In this document: positions 26,188 through 34,171 of the stretch, piece after piece
How the letters are laid out: each line of letters starts with the position of its first letter
Position numbering within the stretch: the stretch's first letter is position 1
Assembly: GCA_947631615.1 (NCBI GenBank)
Contig: CANRLX010000017.1
Location: 1-42,625, forward strand
Length of the DNA stretch: 42,625 nucleotides
DNA from: an uncultured Acetatifactor sp.
GTDB lineage: Bacteria; Bacillota; Clostridia; Lachnospirales; Lachnospiraceae
Direction of reading: 5' to 3'
The notes under the pieces: generated by a model
What the model was told of the DNA's origin: nothing
Databases searched by the model: none
What the model saw: the letters and a program-made list of their open reading frames with translations, nothing else
Position numbers and translations under genes: made by a program

Positions 26188-27192
26188 TTATATCTGCCAG
26201 GATTTCGGTATGTAGATCTCCTCGTACACCGCGATGGCAAAGCGGTCGCTCATAGCCCCCACATAGTCGCAGACCACACGCTCCCTCGGCTCTCCCTCGC
26301 TTAAGAGATTGATAAATTCCTCCGGCAGATCGTCCACGTGCTTCAGATAATGCTTGTAAAGGGTCTCCATCAGCACCTCCGCCTTGGCCTCCTCGCTCTT
26401 GGCTTTGGGGTTGGTGTACACCCGATCAAACATAAACTGACGGATCTTTGTCATAGCCTCCGCCACCGGAGCGGACATCCGGATTTCGTTCCTGTCCATG
26501 CTGGCGGTGACGATGTCGTGGATAAAGTGATCCAGCCTGTCCCCCGGCGAGGAGCCCAGCACCTCCCGGATCTCCTTGGGAACGTCGCTCTCCCGCAGGA
26601 TGCCGCCCCTCACCGCGTCGTCCATATCGTGGTGGATGTAGGCGATCTTGTCCGACAGCCGGACGATCTGCCCCTCCAACGTGTGCGGCTTGCCGATGGT
26701 CTGGTGGTTGAGAATACCGTCCCTCACCTCAAATGTCAGATTCAGCCCTCTGCCGTTTTTCTCCAGCCTGTCCACCGTCCTCACGCTCTGCTCGCTGTGC
26801 TCAAATCCCAGAGGACACACGCGGTTCAAAGCCCTCTCGCCCGCGTGTCCGAAGGGCGTGTGCCCCAGATCGTGCCCCAGGGCGATGGCCTCCACCAAAT
26901 CCTCGTTCATCTTCAGCGCCTTGGCAATGGTCCTGGCCGTCTGCGACACCTCAAGCGTATGCGTCAGTCTGGTGCGGTAGTGATCCCCCTCCGGCGTCAA
27001 AAAGACCTGGGTCTTGTCCTTCAGCCTGCGGAACGCCTTGCAGTGAATGATGCGGTCCCGATCCCGCTGAAAGACCGGCCGGATATCGCACTGTGGCTCC
27101 GGCTTGGCTCTCCCCCTGGAATTGATACTCAGGGAGGCATACGGGCTCAAATACTCCTTCTCCCACTGCTCTAAACTCTCTCTGATCGTCAT
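26188..27192 (-). CDS. dgt: dGTP triphosphohydrolase-like HD protein
   Basis: 334 residues. RTRLTHTLEVSQTAR gives the first His and ALGHDLGHTPFGHAGE the HD pair. The second metal ligands lie in LSDKIAYIHHDMDDA. The protein belongs to the Dgt/SAMHD1-like family that removes triphosphate from dNTPs, and is shorter than the enteric enzyme, as is usual for the Firmicutes 'dgt-like' type. It heads the dnaG-rpoD group. The 254 bp upstream contain the LRR gene terminator and no promoter I can place with confidence. Confidence 0.93.
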   Translation of the reverse strand: MTIRESLEQWEKEYLSPYASLSINSRGRAKPEPQCDIRPVFQRDRDRIIHCKAFRRLKDKTQVFLTPEGDHYRTRLTHTLEVSQTARTIAKALKMNEDLVEAIALGHDLGHTPFGHAGERALNRVCPLGFEHSEQSVRTVDRLEKNGRGLNLTFEVRDGILNHQTIGKPHTLEGQIVRLSDKIAYIHHDMDDAVRGGILRESDVPKEIREVLGSSPGDRLDHFIHDIVTASMDRNEIRMSAPVAEAMTKIRQFMFDRVYTNPKAKSEEAKAEVLMETLYKHYLKHVDDLPEEFINLLSEGEPRERVVCDYVGAMSDRFAIAVYEEIYIPKSWQI

Positions 27193-27356
27193 ATCCGCCT
27201 CACCTTCTGACGCCCTGCGTCATTGTCCGCGCTTTTTCGTCTGGCAATATACAAACCCTGATATAAACCCTACTTCTTATATTCTGCGCCGTTTCCCGAA
27301 ATCCTTTTTCTTTTTCCAAAAATTATCACCGCCGCCCGCGGTACGGCAGAAGGCGC

Positions 27357-27399
27357 AAAAAGGCAGGAAGCGGTTTCACTTCCCGCTTTCCTGCCTTTT
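27357..27399 (-). terminator. Strong terminator after the LRR lipoprotein gene
   Basis: A 16-17 bp stem (27357-27373 with 27383-27399, one bulge). On the minus strand it ends in TTTTT. A/T runs on both sides make it potentially two-way. Confidence 0.88.
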
Positions 27400-27446
27400 C
27401 ATTTGGTATCAAATTTTCATCCTGCGGCTCTCCCGCTCAGGCAGCA

Positions 27447-28676
27447 CTATTGCTGTACGGTGACGCCCTCGTCAAAGGCCTTGTCTCCTACAATGGCGCC
27501 GGAATTGGGAATGGTGACGCTGGTCAAAGCACAGCCGCTAAAAGCATACTTCCCGATTTCCGTTACACTTCCCGGGATCGTCACGCTGGGCAGACTTTTG
27601 CAACCATTAAAAGCATAATCCCCAATCTTCGTTACCCCTTCCTCAAACGTCACGCTGGTCAGACTAATGCAACTACTAAAAGCACTCTTCCCGATTTCCG
27701 TTACGCTTCCCGGGATCGTCACGCTGGCCAGACTTTTACAGCTGCTAAAAGCATTTTCCCCGATTTCCGTTACCCCTTCCTCAATCGTCACGCTGGCCAG
27801 ACTTTCACATTGATTAAAAGCATTCTTCCCGATCTCCGTTACGCTTCCCGGGATCGTCACGCTGGGCAGACTTTTACAATAATTAAAAGCATAATCCCCG
27901 ACCTTCGTCACCCCTTCCTCAATCGTCACGCCGGTCAGACTAATACAACTATTAAAAGCATAATTCCCGATTTCCGTTACGCTTCCCGGGATCGTCACGC
28001 TGGGCAGACTGCTACAGCCCTCAAAAGCATAATTTTCGATTTCCGTTACGCTTCCTGGGATCGTCACGCTGGTCAGACTGCTACAATACTCAAAAGCCGC
28101 AAACCCGATCTTTGTTACCCCTTCCTCAATCGTCACGCTGGTCAGACTTTGACAGCTGTTAAAAGCCTGCTCCCCGATTTCCGTTACACTTCCCGGGATC
28201 GTCACGCTGGTCAGGCTTTTACAGCTACTAAAAACACCCTCCCCGATCTTCGTTACCCCTTCCTCCAGCCGAATCTCCTGCAGGTTGCCTGCCTTTGCAA
28301 CCACTTCATTGGCACCGCAAGCCTTCAGCGCCTTCTGATCCAGGGCGCCCTTGCCGGAGATGGTCAGCACGCCGCTTTCAAAAGTATAGGTAAATTCGCC
28401 GCTTCCCTCCTCCACACTCTCCTTGGGTTTGGTCTCCTGAGGTTTCGTCCCCTGGGTCTGCGCCTCCTGGGTTTTTGTTTCCTGGGGCTTAGACTCCTGG
28501 GTCTGCGTCTCCTGGGTTTTTGTTTCCTGAGGCTTGGACTCCTGGGTCTGCGTCTCCTGTGTCGTGCTTTCCTGGGTCTGGGTCTCCTGGTTCTTAACTT
28601 CCTCCTTCTCTCCACAAGCGCCAAAAGCCAGTGCCGACGACACCAGAAGCGCTGTCATCCACACGTTTCTCTTCAT
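27447..28676 (-). CDS. BspA-like leucine-rich repeat lipoprotein
   Basis: 409 residues. The signal MKRNVWMTALLVSSALAFGAC ends in a lipobox. A 60-residue linker built from TQESKPQETK-type words follows. A short domain FESGVLTISGKGALDQ leads into about ten 23-residue LRR_5 repeats, alternating VTIPGSVTEIGxxAF and VTIEEGVTKIGxxAF, and a closing SGAIVGDKAFDEGVTVQQ. It is a surface-displayed binding or adhesion-type protein, and the partner is unknown. Its own promoter (28764-28791) and terminator make it a single-gene unit. The repeats are nearly identical at DNA level (69 bp units, 138 bp pairs). Confidence 0.9.
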   Translation of the reverse strand: MKRNVWMTALLVSSALAFGACGEKEEVKNQETQTQESTTQETQTQESKPQETKTQETQTQESKPQETKTQEAQTQGTKPQETKPKESVEEGSGEFTYTFESGVLTISGKGALDQKALKACGANEVVAKAGNLQEIRLEEGVTKIGEGVFSSCKSLTSVTIPGSVTEIGEQAFNSCQSLTSVTIEEGVTKIGFAAFEYCSSLTSVTIPGSVTEIENYAFEGCSSLPSVTIPGSVTEIGNYAFNSCISLTGVTIEEGVTKVGDYAFNYCKSLPSVTIPGSVTEIGKNAFNQCESLASVTIEEGVTEIGENAFSSCKSLASVTIPGSVTEIGKSAFSSCISLTSVTFEEGVTKIGDYAFNGCKSLPSVTIPGSVTEIGKYAFSGCALTSVTIPNSGAIVGDKAFDEGVTVQQ

Positions 28677-28707
28677 AGTATTCTCCTCTCCGTTCTTCTG
28701 TGTAAGG

Positions 28708-28757
28708 ACCGGAAACGATCGCTTTTACGTTTCCGCTGTCCCATCGGTAAAAGAAAC
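28708..28757. repeat. 50 bp direct repeat, copy 1 (5' UTR of LRR gene)
   Basis: Begins at the predicted transcription start of the LRR lipoprotein gene and contains the inverted repeat GGAAACG/CGTTTCC around a 10-base loop. Copy 2 at 29021-29070 differs at two positions, one of which breaks the stem. Confidence 0.85.
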
Positions 28758-28763
28758 GGTTTC

Positions 28764-28791
28764 ATTTTACCCCCCCAAGACCTTTTGTCAA
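28764..28791 (-). promoter_or_regulatory. Promoter of the LRR lipoprotein gene
   Basis: TTGACA (28791-28786), a 16 bp spacer ending in a run of seven G, and TAAAAT (28769-28764). Confidence 0.75.
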
Positions 28792-28805
28792 GTTTTTTGT
28801 TTCTT

Positions 28806-29078
28806 TTATTGCTGTATGGTAACGCCCTCTTCAAAGGCACCCGACCCTATAACTGTGTCAGGATTGGGGATGGTGACACTGGTCAGATTTTCACATCCCA
28901 AAAAAGCCTCTACCCCGATTTTCTTTCCTTCGTCGAACAAGTTACCGGCACCGCAAGCCCTCAGCGCCTCCTGATCCAGCACACCCTTGCCGGAGATAGT
29001 CAGCACGCCACTTTCTGAGAACCGGAAACAATCGCTTTTACGTTTCTGCTGTCCCATCGGTAAAAGAAACCTTTCCAT
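28806..29078 (-). pseudogene. Remnant of a second LRR lipoprotein gene
   Basis: A 90-codon frame. The first 20 codons are the 5'-UTR repeat read as protein, with no signal peptide or lipobox. It then jumps to SESGVLTISGKGVLDQEALRACGA, equal to the domain before the repeats in the gene at 27447, keeps one LRR (IGVEAFLGCENLTSVTIP) and closes with GSGAFEEGVTIQQ. The signal peptide, linker and nearly all repeats are missing, and no promoter like the one at 28764 lies upstream. It is best read as a decayed duplicate. A short expressed protein is unlikely. Confidence 0.7.
29021..29070. repeat. 50 bp direct repeat, copy 2
   Basis: Same sequence as 28708-28757 with two changes, lying at the start of the LRR remnant and 313 bp from copy 1. 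Confidence 0.85.
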
Positions 29079-29097
29079 GACGATTTTTTATTGTAAA

Positions 29098-29132
29098 ACA
29101 AAAAAAGAATGGAGAGCGTATCACTCTCCATT
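29098..29132 (-). terminator. Terminator after tRNA-Leu
   Basis: Stem ATGGAGAG with CTCTCCAT (29131-29124 and 29116-29109), then a run of T on the minus strand. Confidence 0.85.
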
Positions 29133-29173
29133 ACCTCATTTCCACGACAGCAAACCAATATGGACTGTCAAAG

Positions 29174-29257
29174 TGCAGGAAAAGAGACTTGAACTCTCAT
29201 GGTATTGCTACCACACGGACCTGAACCGTGCGCGTCTGCCAATTCCGCCATTCCTGC
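29174..29257 (-). tRNA. tRNA-Leu, anticodon CAG
   Basis: 84 nt, read leftward. Acceptor GCAGGAA (29257-29251) pairs with TTCCTGC (29181-29175), with discriminator A and no encoded CCA. The D-arm contains GGAATTGGCAGAC. The anticodon arm is CACGG-TTCAGGT-CCGTG, anticodon CAG (reads CUG). The long variable arm TGGTAGCAATACCA is class II, and the T-arm is GAGAGTTCAAGTCTC. A strong promoter and terminator flank it. Confidence 0.96.
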
Positions 29258-29268
29258 GAACAAACAAT

Positions 29269-29297
29269 ATCTTATCGCGTCTCGTTTCAAAAGTCAA
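29269..29297 (-). promoter_or_regulatory. tRNA-Leu promoter
   Basis: TTGACT (29297-29292), 17 bp, TAAGAT (29274-29269), 12 bp before the mature tRNA 5' end. Confidence 0.85.
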
Positions 29298-29342
29298 GAT
29301 ATTTTTTTATTTTTTTTGTAAAAGATTTCAGGGAAGTCATGT

Positions 29343-30854
29343 TTATTTTTTGAAACATCTCCGGAAGATCTCCTCCCAGTCCAGGCTCTCCCTCAAAATG
29401 TCGGCCAGGCGGTCATACTGCCTTTCCCGATAGGTGTCATAAGCTATGCCACCGCCGCCCTCGTAAGGGATCCCCTTTCTCTCGCACAGGCAGCGCACCA
29501 GCGCGGAACGAAATTCCTCCTCGTCAAAGACGCCGTGCAGGTAGGTGCCCATGACCTGTCCCGACACGCAGCCGTCCCGCCTGTCTCCAAACGCCGCAAA
29601 GCAGACCGCCTCCTCTCCGCCGTCCCCGTCCGTCAAGGGATAGGTGCGCCCCATATGGATCTCGTAACCGCTCACTCTCCTGTGGGACAACGCGCTCAGC
29701 GCCCCTTTCCATTCTCCGGTCTCTCCCTCCGTCCGGATCCTGGCCTTGTCCCTCGCAAAGCAAGTCTCCACCGGAAGCACTCCCATCCCCCGGACAAAAC
29801 TTCCCCGTTTCCCCTCAACACCGTTTTCGTCCACGATGCGCCGCCCCAGCATCTGGTAGCCTCCGCAGATGCCGATGAGAAAGCTTCCCCGTCCCAGGCA
29901 GCCGAGAATCGCGCTCTCTATCCCCGACCTGCGCAGCCACTCCATGTCCGCAATGGTGCTCTTTGTGCCCGGCACGACGATCAGATCCGGCTGCCCCAGC
30001 TCGGCCGCCCGCTCCACATAGCGGACGGAGACGGCGGGCTCCAGGGAAAACGCCTGCAGATCCGTGAAGTTGGATATCCTCGGAAGACGGATCACCGCGA
30101 TGTCCACCGGGCCCGCGGCCTCCCTCCTTTGAAGCCCCTCCGCCAGGGAGTCCTCCGCCTCGATGTCCACGTCCGCGTAGGGAACCACGCCCAGGACCCG
30201 CTTGCCGCACCTCTCGGAAAGCATGGTCAGCCCCGGCTCCAAAAGGCGGATATCCCCTCGGAATTTGTTGATGATAAGCCCCTGGATGCGCTCCCGCTCC
30301 CTCGGCTCCAGGAGCATCACCGTCCCCACCAGCTGGGCAAACACACCGCCTCTGTCGATGTCTCCCACCAAAAGCACCGGCGCGTCCACCAGCTCGGCCA
30401 GGCCCATATTTACGATATCATCCTTCTTTAAATTGATCTCCGCCGGACTTCCGGCCCCCTCGATCACGATGATATCAAAGCGCTCGTCCAGCTTCCGGTA
30501 CGCCTCCAGAATGGCCGGCACGTATTCCCTTTTTCGCCGGAAATACTCGCCTGCGCTCATCGTTTGCACGATCTCTCCGTTCACGATCACCTGGGAGCCC
30601 ATATCCGTGGTGGGCTTCAGCAGAATAGGGTTCATACAGACGTCCGGCTCGATTCCGCAGGCATATGCCTGTACCGCCTGGGCCCTCCCCATCTCAAGCC
30701 CCTCCCGCGTGACGAAGGAGTTGAGCGCCATATTCTGCGATTTAAAGGGCGCCACCCGATACCCGTCCTGGGCCAGCACGCGGCACATTCCCGTGGCCAG
30801 GAGGCTTTTGCCGGCGTTTGACATGGTGCCCTGTATCATGATCGGTCTTGCCAT
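29343..30854 (-). CDS. cobQ: Cobyric acid synthase
   Basis: 503 residues. The N-terminal part is a dethiobiotin-synthetase-like ATP-binding domain (MIQGTMSNAGKSLLATG, FKSQNMALNSFV, and IEGAGSPAEINL). The C-terminal part is a glutaminase domain of class-I type with the nucleophile in GICGGYQMLG and the His in YEIHMGRTYP. CobQ amidates four side chains of adenosyl-cobyrinate a,c-diamide. It starts 1 bp after the cobD stop. No clear terminator follows before the tRNA promoter. Confidence 0.96.
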   Translation of the reverse strand: MARPIMIQGTMSNAGKSLLATGMCRVLAQDGYRVAPFKSQNMALNSFVTREGLEMGRAQAVQAYACGIEPDVCMNPILLKPTTDMGSQVIVNGEIVQTMSAGEYFRRKREYVPAILEAYRKLDERFDIIVIEGAGSPAEINLKKDDIVNMGLAELVDAPVLLVGDIDRGGVFAQLVGTVMLLEPRERERIQGLIINKFRGDIRLLEPGLTMLSERCGKRVLGVVPYADVDIEAEDSLAEGLQRREAAGPVDIAVIRLPRISNFTDLQAFSLEPAVSVRYVERAAELGQPDLIVVPGTKSTIADMEWLRRSGIESAILGCLGRGSFLIGICGGYQMLGRRIVDENGVEGKRGSFVRGMGVLPVETCFARDKARIRTEGETGEWKGALSALSHRRVSGYEIHMGRTYPLTDGDGGEEAVCFAAFGDRRDGCVSGQVMGTYLHGVFDEEEFRSALVRCLCERKGIPYEGGGGIAYDTYRERQYDRLADILRESLDWEEIFRRCFKK

Positions 30855-30855
30855 A

Positions 30856-32037
30856 CTATCCCTCTCTTCCCTGTCCCTGTGAGGGGAGGCCGTCCCTGCA
30901 CGGTTCCTCCTCCCCGCATATCTCCCGCATCCTCCGGATCAGCCTCCGGTTCTCCTCCAAGCCCCGCACGGCGATCCGGAAATATCCCGGGCCGAGTCCG
31001 CGGAAATCCTCACAGGAGCGGATGAGTATCCCCCTCTCCAGCAGCCTCTCCGCCAGATCTCTCCCGCTGTGAAAAAGCACAAAATTGGCCTCCGACGGGC
31101 AAACCCAGTCCGCAATGGGCGACGGGGTGCGGACCAGCTCCCCCATCAGATACTCCCGCTCCCGCTCCACCAGCTCCCTGGTGCGGGACAGATAACCCGT
31201 CTCCGCCAGCGCCGCGATTCCGGCTCTCTGGGCGGGAATGGAGGTATTCCAGGGCTGCAGCGTCCGCCGCATCCTCCGCAGAAGCTCCCCGTCCGCCGAC
31301 AGGGCATAGCCCAGCCGAAGCCCCGCCATAGCGTACACCTTGGTGAACGCCCGCAGCACGATCAGATGCGGGAACCTTTCCAGCTCTCTCTTCATCGTAA
31401 GCTCCTCCTCCCGCTTTGCAAACGGGAGAAAGCACTCGTCCACACAGAGCCAGATCCCTCTTCGCTCACACGCTTCGGCGATCCGGTCAAGAAGCGCTCT
31501 CTCGGTCAGGCGTCCCGTGGGGTTGTTGGGATTGCAGAGAAAGAGAAGCTCCGTGTCCTCCCCGAGATCGTCGGCCAGCCCCTCGGTCAGGGCAAAATCC
31601 CGCTTCCGGTCCAGGACGTGGAAACGCATCCTGCCCCCCGCCTGGAGCACCGCCGCCTCGTACTCCCCGAAGGACGGCGCGGCGGCAAGCGCCTCCCTGG
31701 GCCGCACCGCGTTACACAGGGCGTAGATCAGCTCCGCCGCACCGTTTCCCAGGATCACCTGCCGCACCGCCACCCCCTCCGCCCGGGCGATGGCCTCCGC
31801 CAGCTCCTCTCCCCTTGCGTCCGGATAACTGCCGCAGAAGCGTATGGCGTCTGCGGCGGCGCGCATGCTGCTCTCCGGCATCCCCAGCGGATTGACGTTC
31901 ACCGAAAAGTCACAGTCCGTCCGGTTCCGATAGATATCCCCTCCATGGGGAACGTCCTCCCATCCTGCTCTTTCGTTTTCCCACGCAGATAATGTCTCCA
32001 ACGCCCTGTGATTCTCCCTTCTGTCATCCGGCGGCAC
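30856..32037 (-). CDS. cobD: L-threonine-O-3-phosphate decarboxylase (HisC-like)
   Basis: A fold-type I PLP enzyme of 393 residues from GTG 32037. It begins functionally at HGGDIYRN, the usual start of CobD proteins, then DFSVNVNPLG, LFLCNPNNPTG, and the PLP lysine in RAFTKVYAMAGLRLGY, closing with FRIAVRG. It supplies aminopropanol phosphate for the nucleotide loop of B12. GTG 32037 has GGAGG four bases ahead. A longer frame from GTG 32136 would overlap cbiB by 43 bp and add unrelated N-terminal sequence. Start confidence is moderate. Confidence 0.9.
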   Translation of the reverse strand: MPPDDRRENHRALETLSAWENERAGWEDVPHGGDIYRNRTDCDFSVNVNPLGMPESSMRAAADAIRFCGSYPDARGEELAEAIARAEGVAVRQVILGNGAAELIYALCNAVRPREALAAAPSFGEYEAAVLQAGGRMRFHVLDRKRDFALTEGLADDLGEDTELLFLCNPNNPTGRLTERALLDRIAEACERRGIWLCVDECFLPFAKREEELTMKRELERFPHLIVLRAFTKVYAMAGLRLGYALSADGELLRRMRRTLQPWNTSIPAQRAGIAALAETGYLSRTRELVEREREYLMGELVRTPSPIADWVCPSEANFVLFHSGRDLAERLLERGILIRSCEDFRGLGPGYFRIAVRGLEENRRLIRRMREICGEEEPCRDGLPSQGQGREG

Positions 32038-32093
32038 GGAGCCTCCGGCCGTTCTCTCAAACGCGCTTTGTGTCCCGACCGTGCGGGAAGGCT

Positions 32094-33143
32094 TCAAAGG
32101 CCCGCGCGGGCAGTCAGCCAAAGGACTGCCGCGCACAGGCTCTCACATCCGGCAAGCACGATCCACCCCGTCCCGTACAGGAGTCTGTGAGCCCTTCGGA
32201 TGTCCTGGGGCTCGGCCGCGCGCACGGGATCTCCGATGGTCGGCTTCACACAGCGCTCTCCGAAGTACCAGGCGTCCCCCGCCAGCTGCACGTTTAACGC
32301 TCCGGCGCAGACGGCCTCCGTCTGTGCGGAATTTGGGCTTTTGTGGTTCTTTCGGTCGCGGAGAAAGATCCGCACGGCTCCCCGCCCGTCCAGCCCCAGC
32401 ACAAAGGAGGCCAGGATCATCGCTCCGGCAGAGACCCTGGCGGGGATAACATTCAAAATATCGTCCAGCCTTGCGGCCGCCGTCCCCAGATAACGGTATC
32501 TCTCATTGCGGTAGCCGATCATGGAGTCCATGGTGTTCACCGCCTTGTAGGCATAGCCCCCCAGAGCGCCAAACAAAAACTGGTACAAAAGCGGGGCCGT
32601 CACCCCGTCCGAGGTGTTCTCCGCCACCGTCTCCACGGCGGCCTTTGTGATGCCCTCTACGTCCAGCCTGTCCGTGTCCCTCCCCACGATTCGGGACACG
32701 GCGCGCCTTGCCCCCTCCACGTCACCAAAGACAAGCGCCCGATACACGCGGTCACTCTCCTCCTTTAACGACCGCATCGCCAGCATCCGATAGCACATCC
32801 AGACCTCCGCCGCCACCCGAAGGCCGTGGTGAATCCGCTCCAAAACGCACAAAAAGACTGCCGGCACTCCCACGGAGACCAGAAGCACCGACAGCGCCAG
32901 GATCCCTCCCGCCGCGCGCTCCCGCATCCTTCTAAAGGCGCTGTCCTCCCCGGCGCAGGCACTTTCTTCCGGCACGCCGAAGAGCCGCCGCACCAGCCGC
33001 TCCCCCGACGAGATCAGCCATCCCATCCCCCGCACCGGATGCCACAGCCGCTGCGGATCCCCAAGCGCCAGGTCCAGTAGAAATGCAATGCCTACGATCA
33101 AGGCTCTCTCCAGCCATCCCATCCAAGCCGCATCGCCCTGCAT
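32094..33143 (-). CDS. cbiB: Adenosylcobinamide-phosphate synthase
   Basis: 349 residues from ATG 33143, which has GGAGGAGAGGG directly upstream. The frame is open to 33320, but that would overlap cobC and lose the family start. Membrane protein with LALGDPQRLWHPVRGMGWLIS near the N-terminus, ISRIVGRDTDRLD, AAVETVAENTSDGVTAPLLY and MDSMIGYRNERYRYLG, all CbiB marks. It attaches the aminopropanol arm to adenosyl-cobyric acid. Confidence 0.95.
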   Translation of the reverse strand: MQGDAAWMGWLERALIVGIAFLLDLALGDPQRLWHPVRGMGWLISSGERLVRRLFGVPEESACAGEDSAFRRMRERAAGGILALSVLLVSVGVPAVFLCVLERIHHGLRVAAEVWMCYRMLAMRSLKEESDRVYRALVFGDVEGARRAVSRIVGRDTDRLDVEGITKAAVETVAENTSDGVTAPLLYQFLFGALGGYAYKAVNTMDSMIGYRNERYRYLGTAAARLDDILNVIPARVSAGAMILASFVLGLDGRGAVRIFLRDRKNHKSPNSAQTEAVCAGALNVQLAGDAWYFGERCVKPTIGDPVRAAEPQDIRRAHRLLYGTGWIVLAGCESLCAAVLWLTARAGL

Positions 33144-33174
33144 AATACCCTCTCCTCCAAACTGTAACGCTCCG

Positions 33175-33810
33175 CTATCCGATCCTTCCGTCGGATGAGA
33201 TCGGCCGGATCGAAAAGCAGCCAAGCACCTTCCCGTTCTCAAACAGACACCGCATGACAAACCCCTCCCCGTTTCCGGTCTGCCACTCGTAATAGTCCCT
33301 GTGGGGCTGCGAAAACGCATCCAGGATCGCCATGATCGTGCCTCCGTGTACTACCAGGGCCACCCGGACAGGCTCCTGCGGCCCGCGGAGCGCTTCCCCG
33401 AAGCTCTCCGCCGCCTCCCCGAGCGACCTCTCAAATCCCCTCACACACCGCGCCTGAAATTCCTCTCTGCTCTCCCCTTCGGGAAAACCGCTCTGTCCGA
33501 GGGTCTCCAAAAAACGGCGGTACTCCGGTGTATCTTTTAACTCCTCATACTTTCGATACTCAAACGCCCCGAAGTCGCACTCCCGAAATTCCTCCACCGC
33601 CGTATAGGTGCCTTCGGGAAAGAGCGCCTCCGCGGTCTCAAGGCATCTTCTCATGGGGCTGTAAAAGACCGCGTCCACCTGGGAAAAGCGGGCCTTTTTC
33701 AGCGCCTGCGCCGACTCCGCGAGAAGCCCCTCGTCCGTAGTTCCCACATACCGTCTCTCCAGGTTCCCTCTGGTGGCTCCGTGCCGCACCATAGAGACCA
33801 AAAATTCCAT
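33175..33810 (-). CDS. cobC: Histidine phosphatase, probable alpha-ribazole phosphatase
   Basis: 211 residues from ATG 33810, with GGAGAG just before it. It has the phosphohistidine motif MVRHGATRGN (His about 9), FYSPMRRCLETA, EFRECDFGAFE and the second His in LVVHGGTIMAIL. These mark a phosphoglycerate-mutase-like phosphatase. Its place between cobU and cbiB makes alpha-ribazole-5'-phosphate, or the final cobalamin-phosphate step, the likely substrate. Other members of this fold have other substrates, so the symbol depends on context. Confidence 0.85.
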   Translation of the reverse strand: MEFLVSMVRHGATRGNLERRYVGTTDEGLLAESAQALKKARFSQVDAVFYSPMRRCLETAEALFPEGTYTAVEEFRECDFGAFEYRKYEELKDTPEYRRFLETLGQSGFPEGESREEFQARCVRGFERSLGEAAESFGEALRGPQEPVRVALVVHGGTIMAILDAFSQPHRDYYEWQTGNGEGFVMRCLFENGKVLGCFSIRPISSDGRIG

Positions 33811-33835
33811 GCTCTCTCCATCCCTTCTCCGGCGC

Positions 33836-34171
33836 CTATTTGATCCGCACACCGATGCCGCACACGACGCGGATCACCTGCTCGGCCCTCTCCGCCAGAT
33901 AACAGCTCACTCTTCCGGCCGCCTCCCGATACCTTCTCTCAAAGGCGTCCACCGGTACAACGCCGCAGCCGACCTCGTCGCTGATCACGATCAGGCGCTC
34001 CGCACCGCCCTCCTCCAGCAGCCGTCCGGCCTCCCGCAGAGGGTCTCTCCCCTCCTCAAGCTGTCTTCTCACGAGCGCGTGGTAACCGTTCACCACCCGA
34101 TACCCCTGGGGGAAATGCTCTCTTGCGTAGCTGCCTTTCCCCTGATAGGCTCCGCCGGTAATGAAAATCAT
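33836..34171 (-). CDS. cobU: Short CobU-like adenosylcobinamide kinase
   Basis: 111 residues, compared with about 170-180 for CobU. The P-loop is changed to TGGAYQGKGSYA (usual GGxRSGKS). The ISDEVGCGVVPVDAFERRYREAAGRVSCYLAERAEQV end matches the CobU C-terminus well. The middle segment, which in the enteric enzyme carries the guanylylated His, is mostly absent and replaced by VVNGYHALVRRQLEEGRDP. Its ATG overlaps the stop of the GGDEF gene (ATGA), so translation is coupled. A one-activity kinase or a structural role is possible. Confidence 0.8.
   Translation of the reverse strand: MIFITGGAYQGKGSYAREHFPQGYRVVNGYHALVRRQLEEGRDPLREAGRLLEEGGAERLIVISDEVGCGVVPVDAFERRYREAAGRVSCYLAERAEQVIRVVCGIGVRIK

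Noticed and set aside
27450..29018. Plus-strand open frame of 522 codons with regular repeats, at first CRISPR- or adhesin-like
   Set aside because: The repeats are the reverse strand of the 69 bp LRR units, with no unique spacers, so it is neither a CRISPR array nor a gene.
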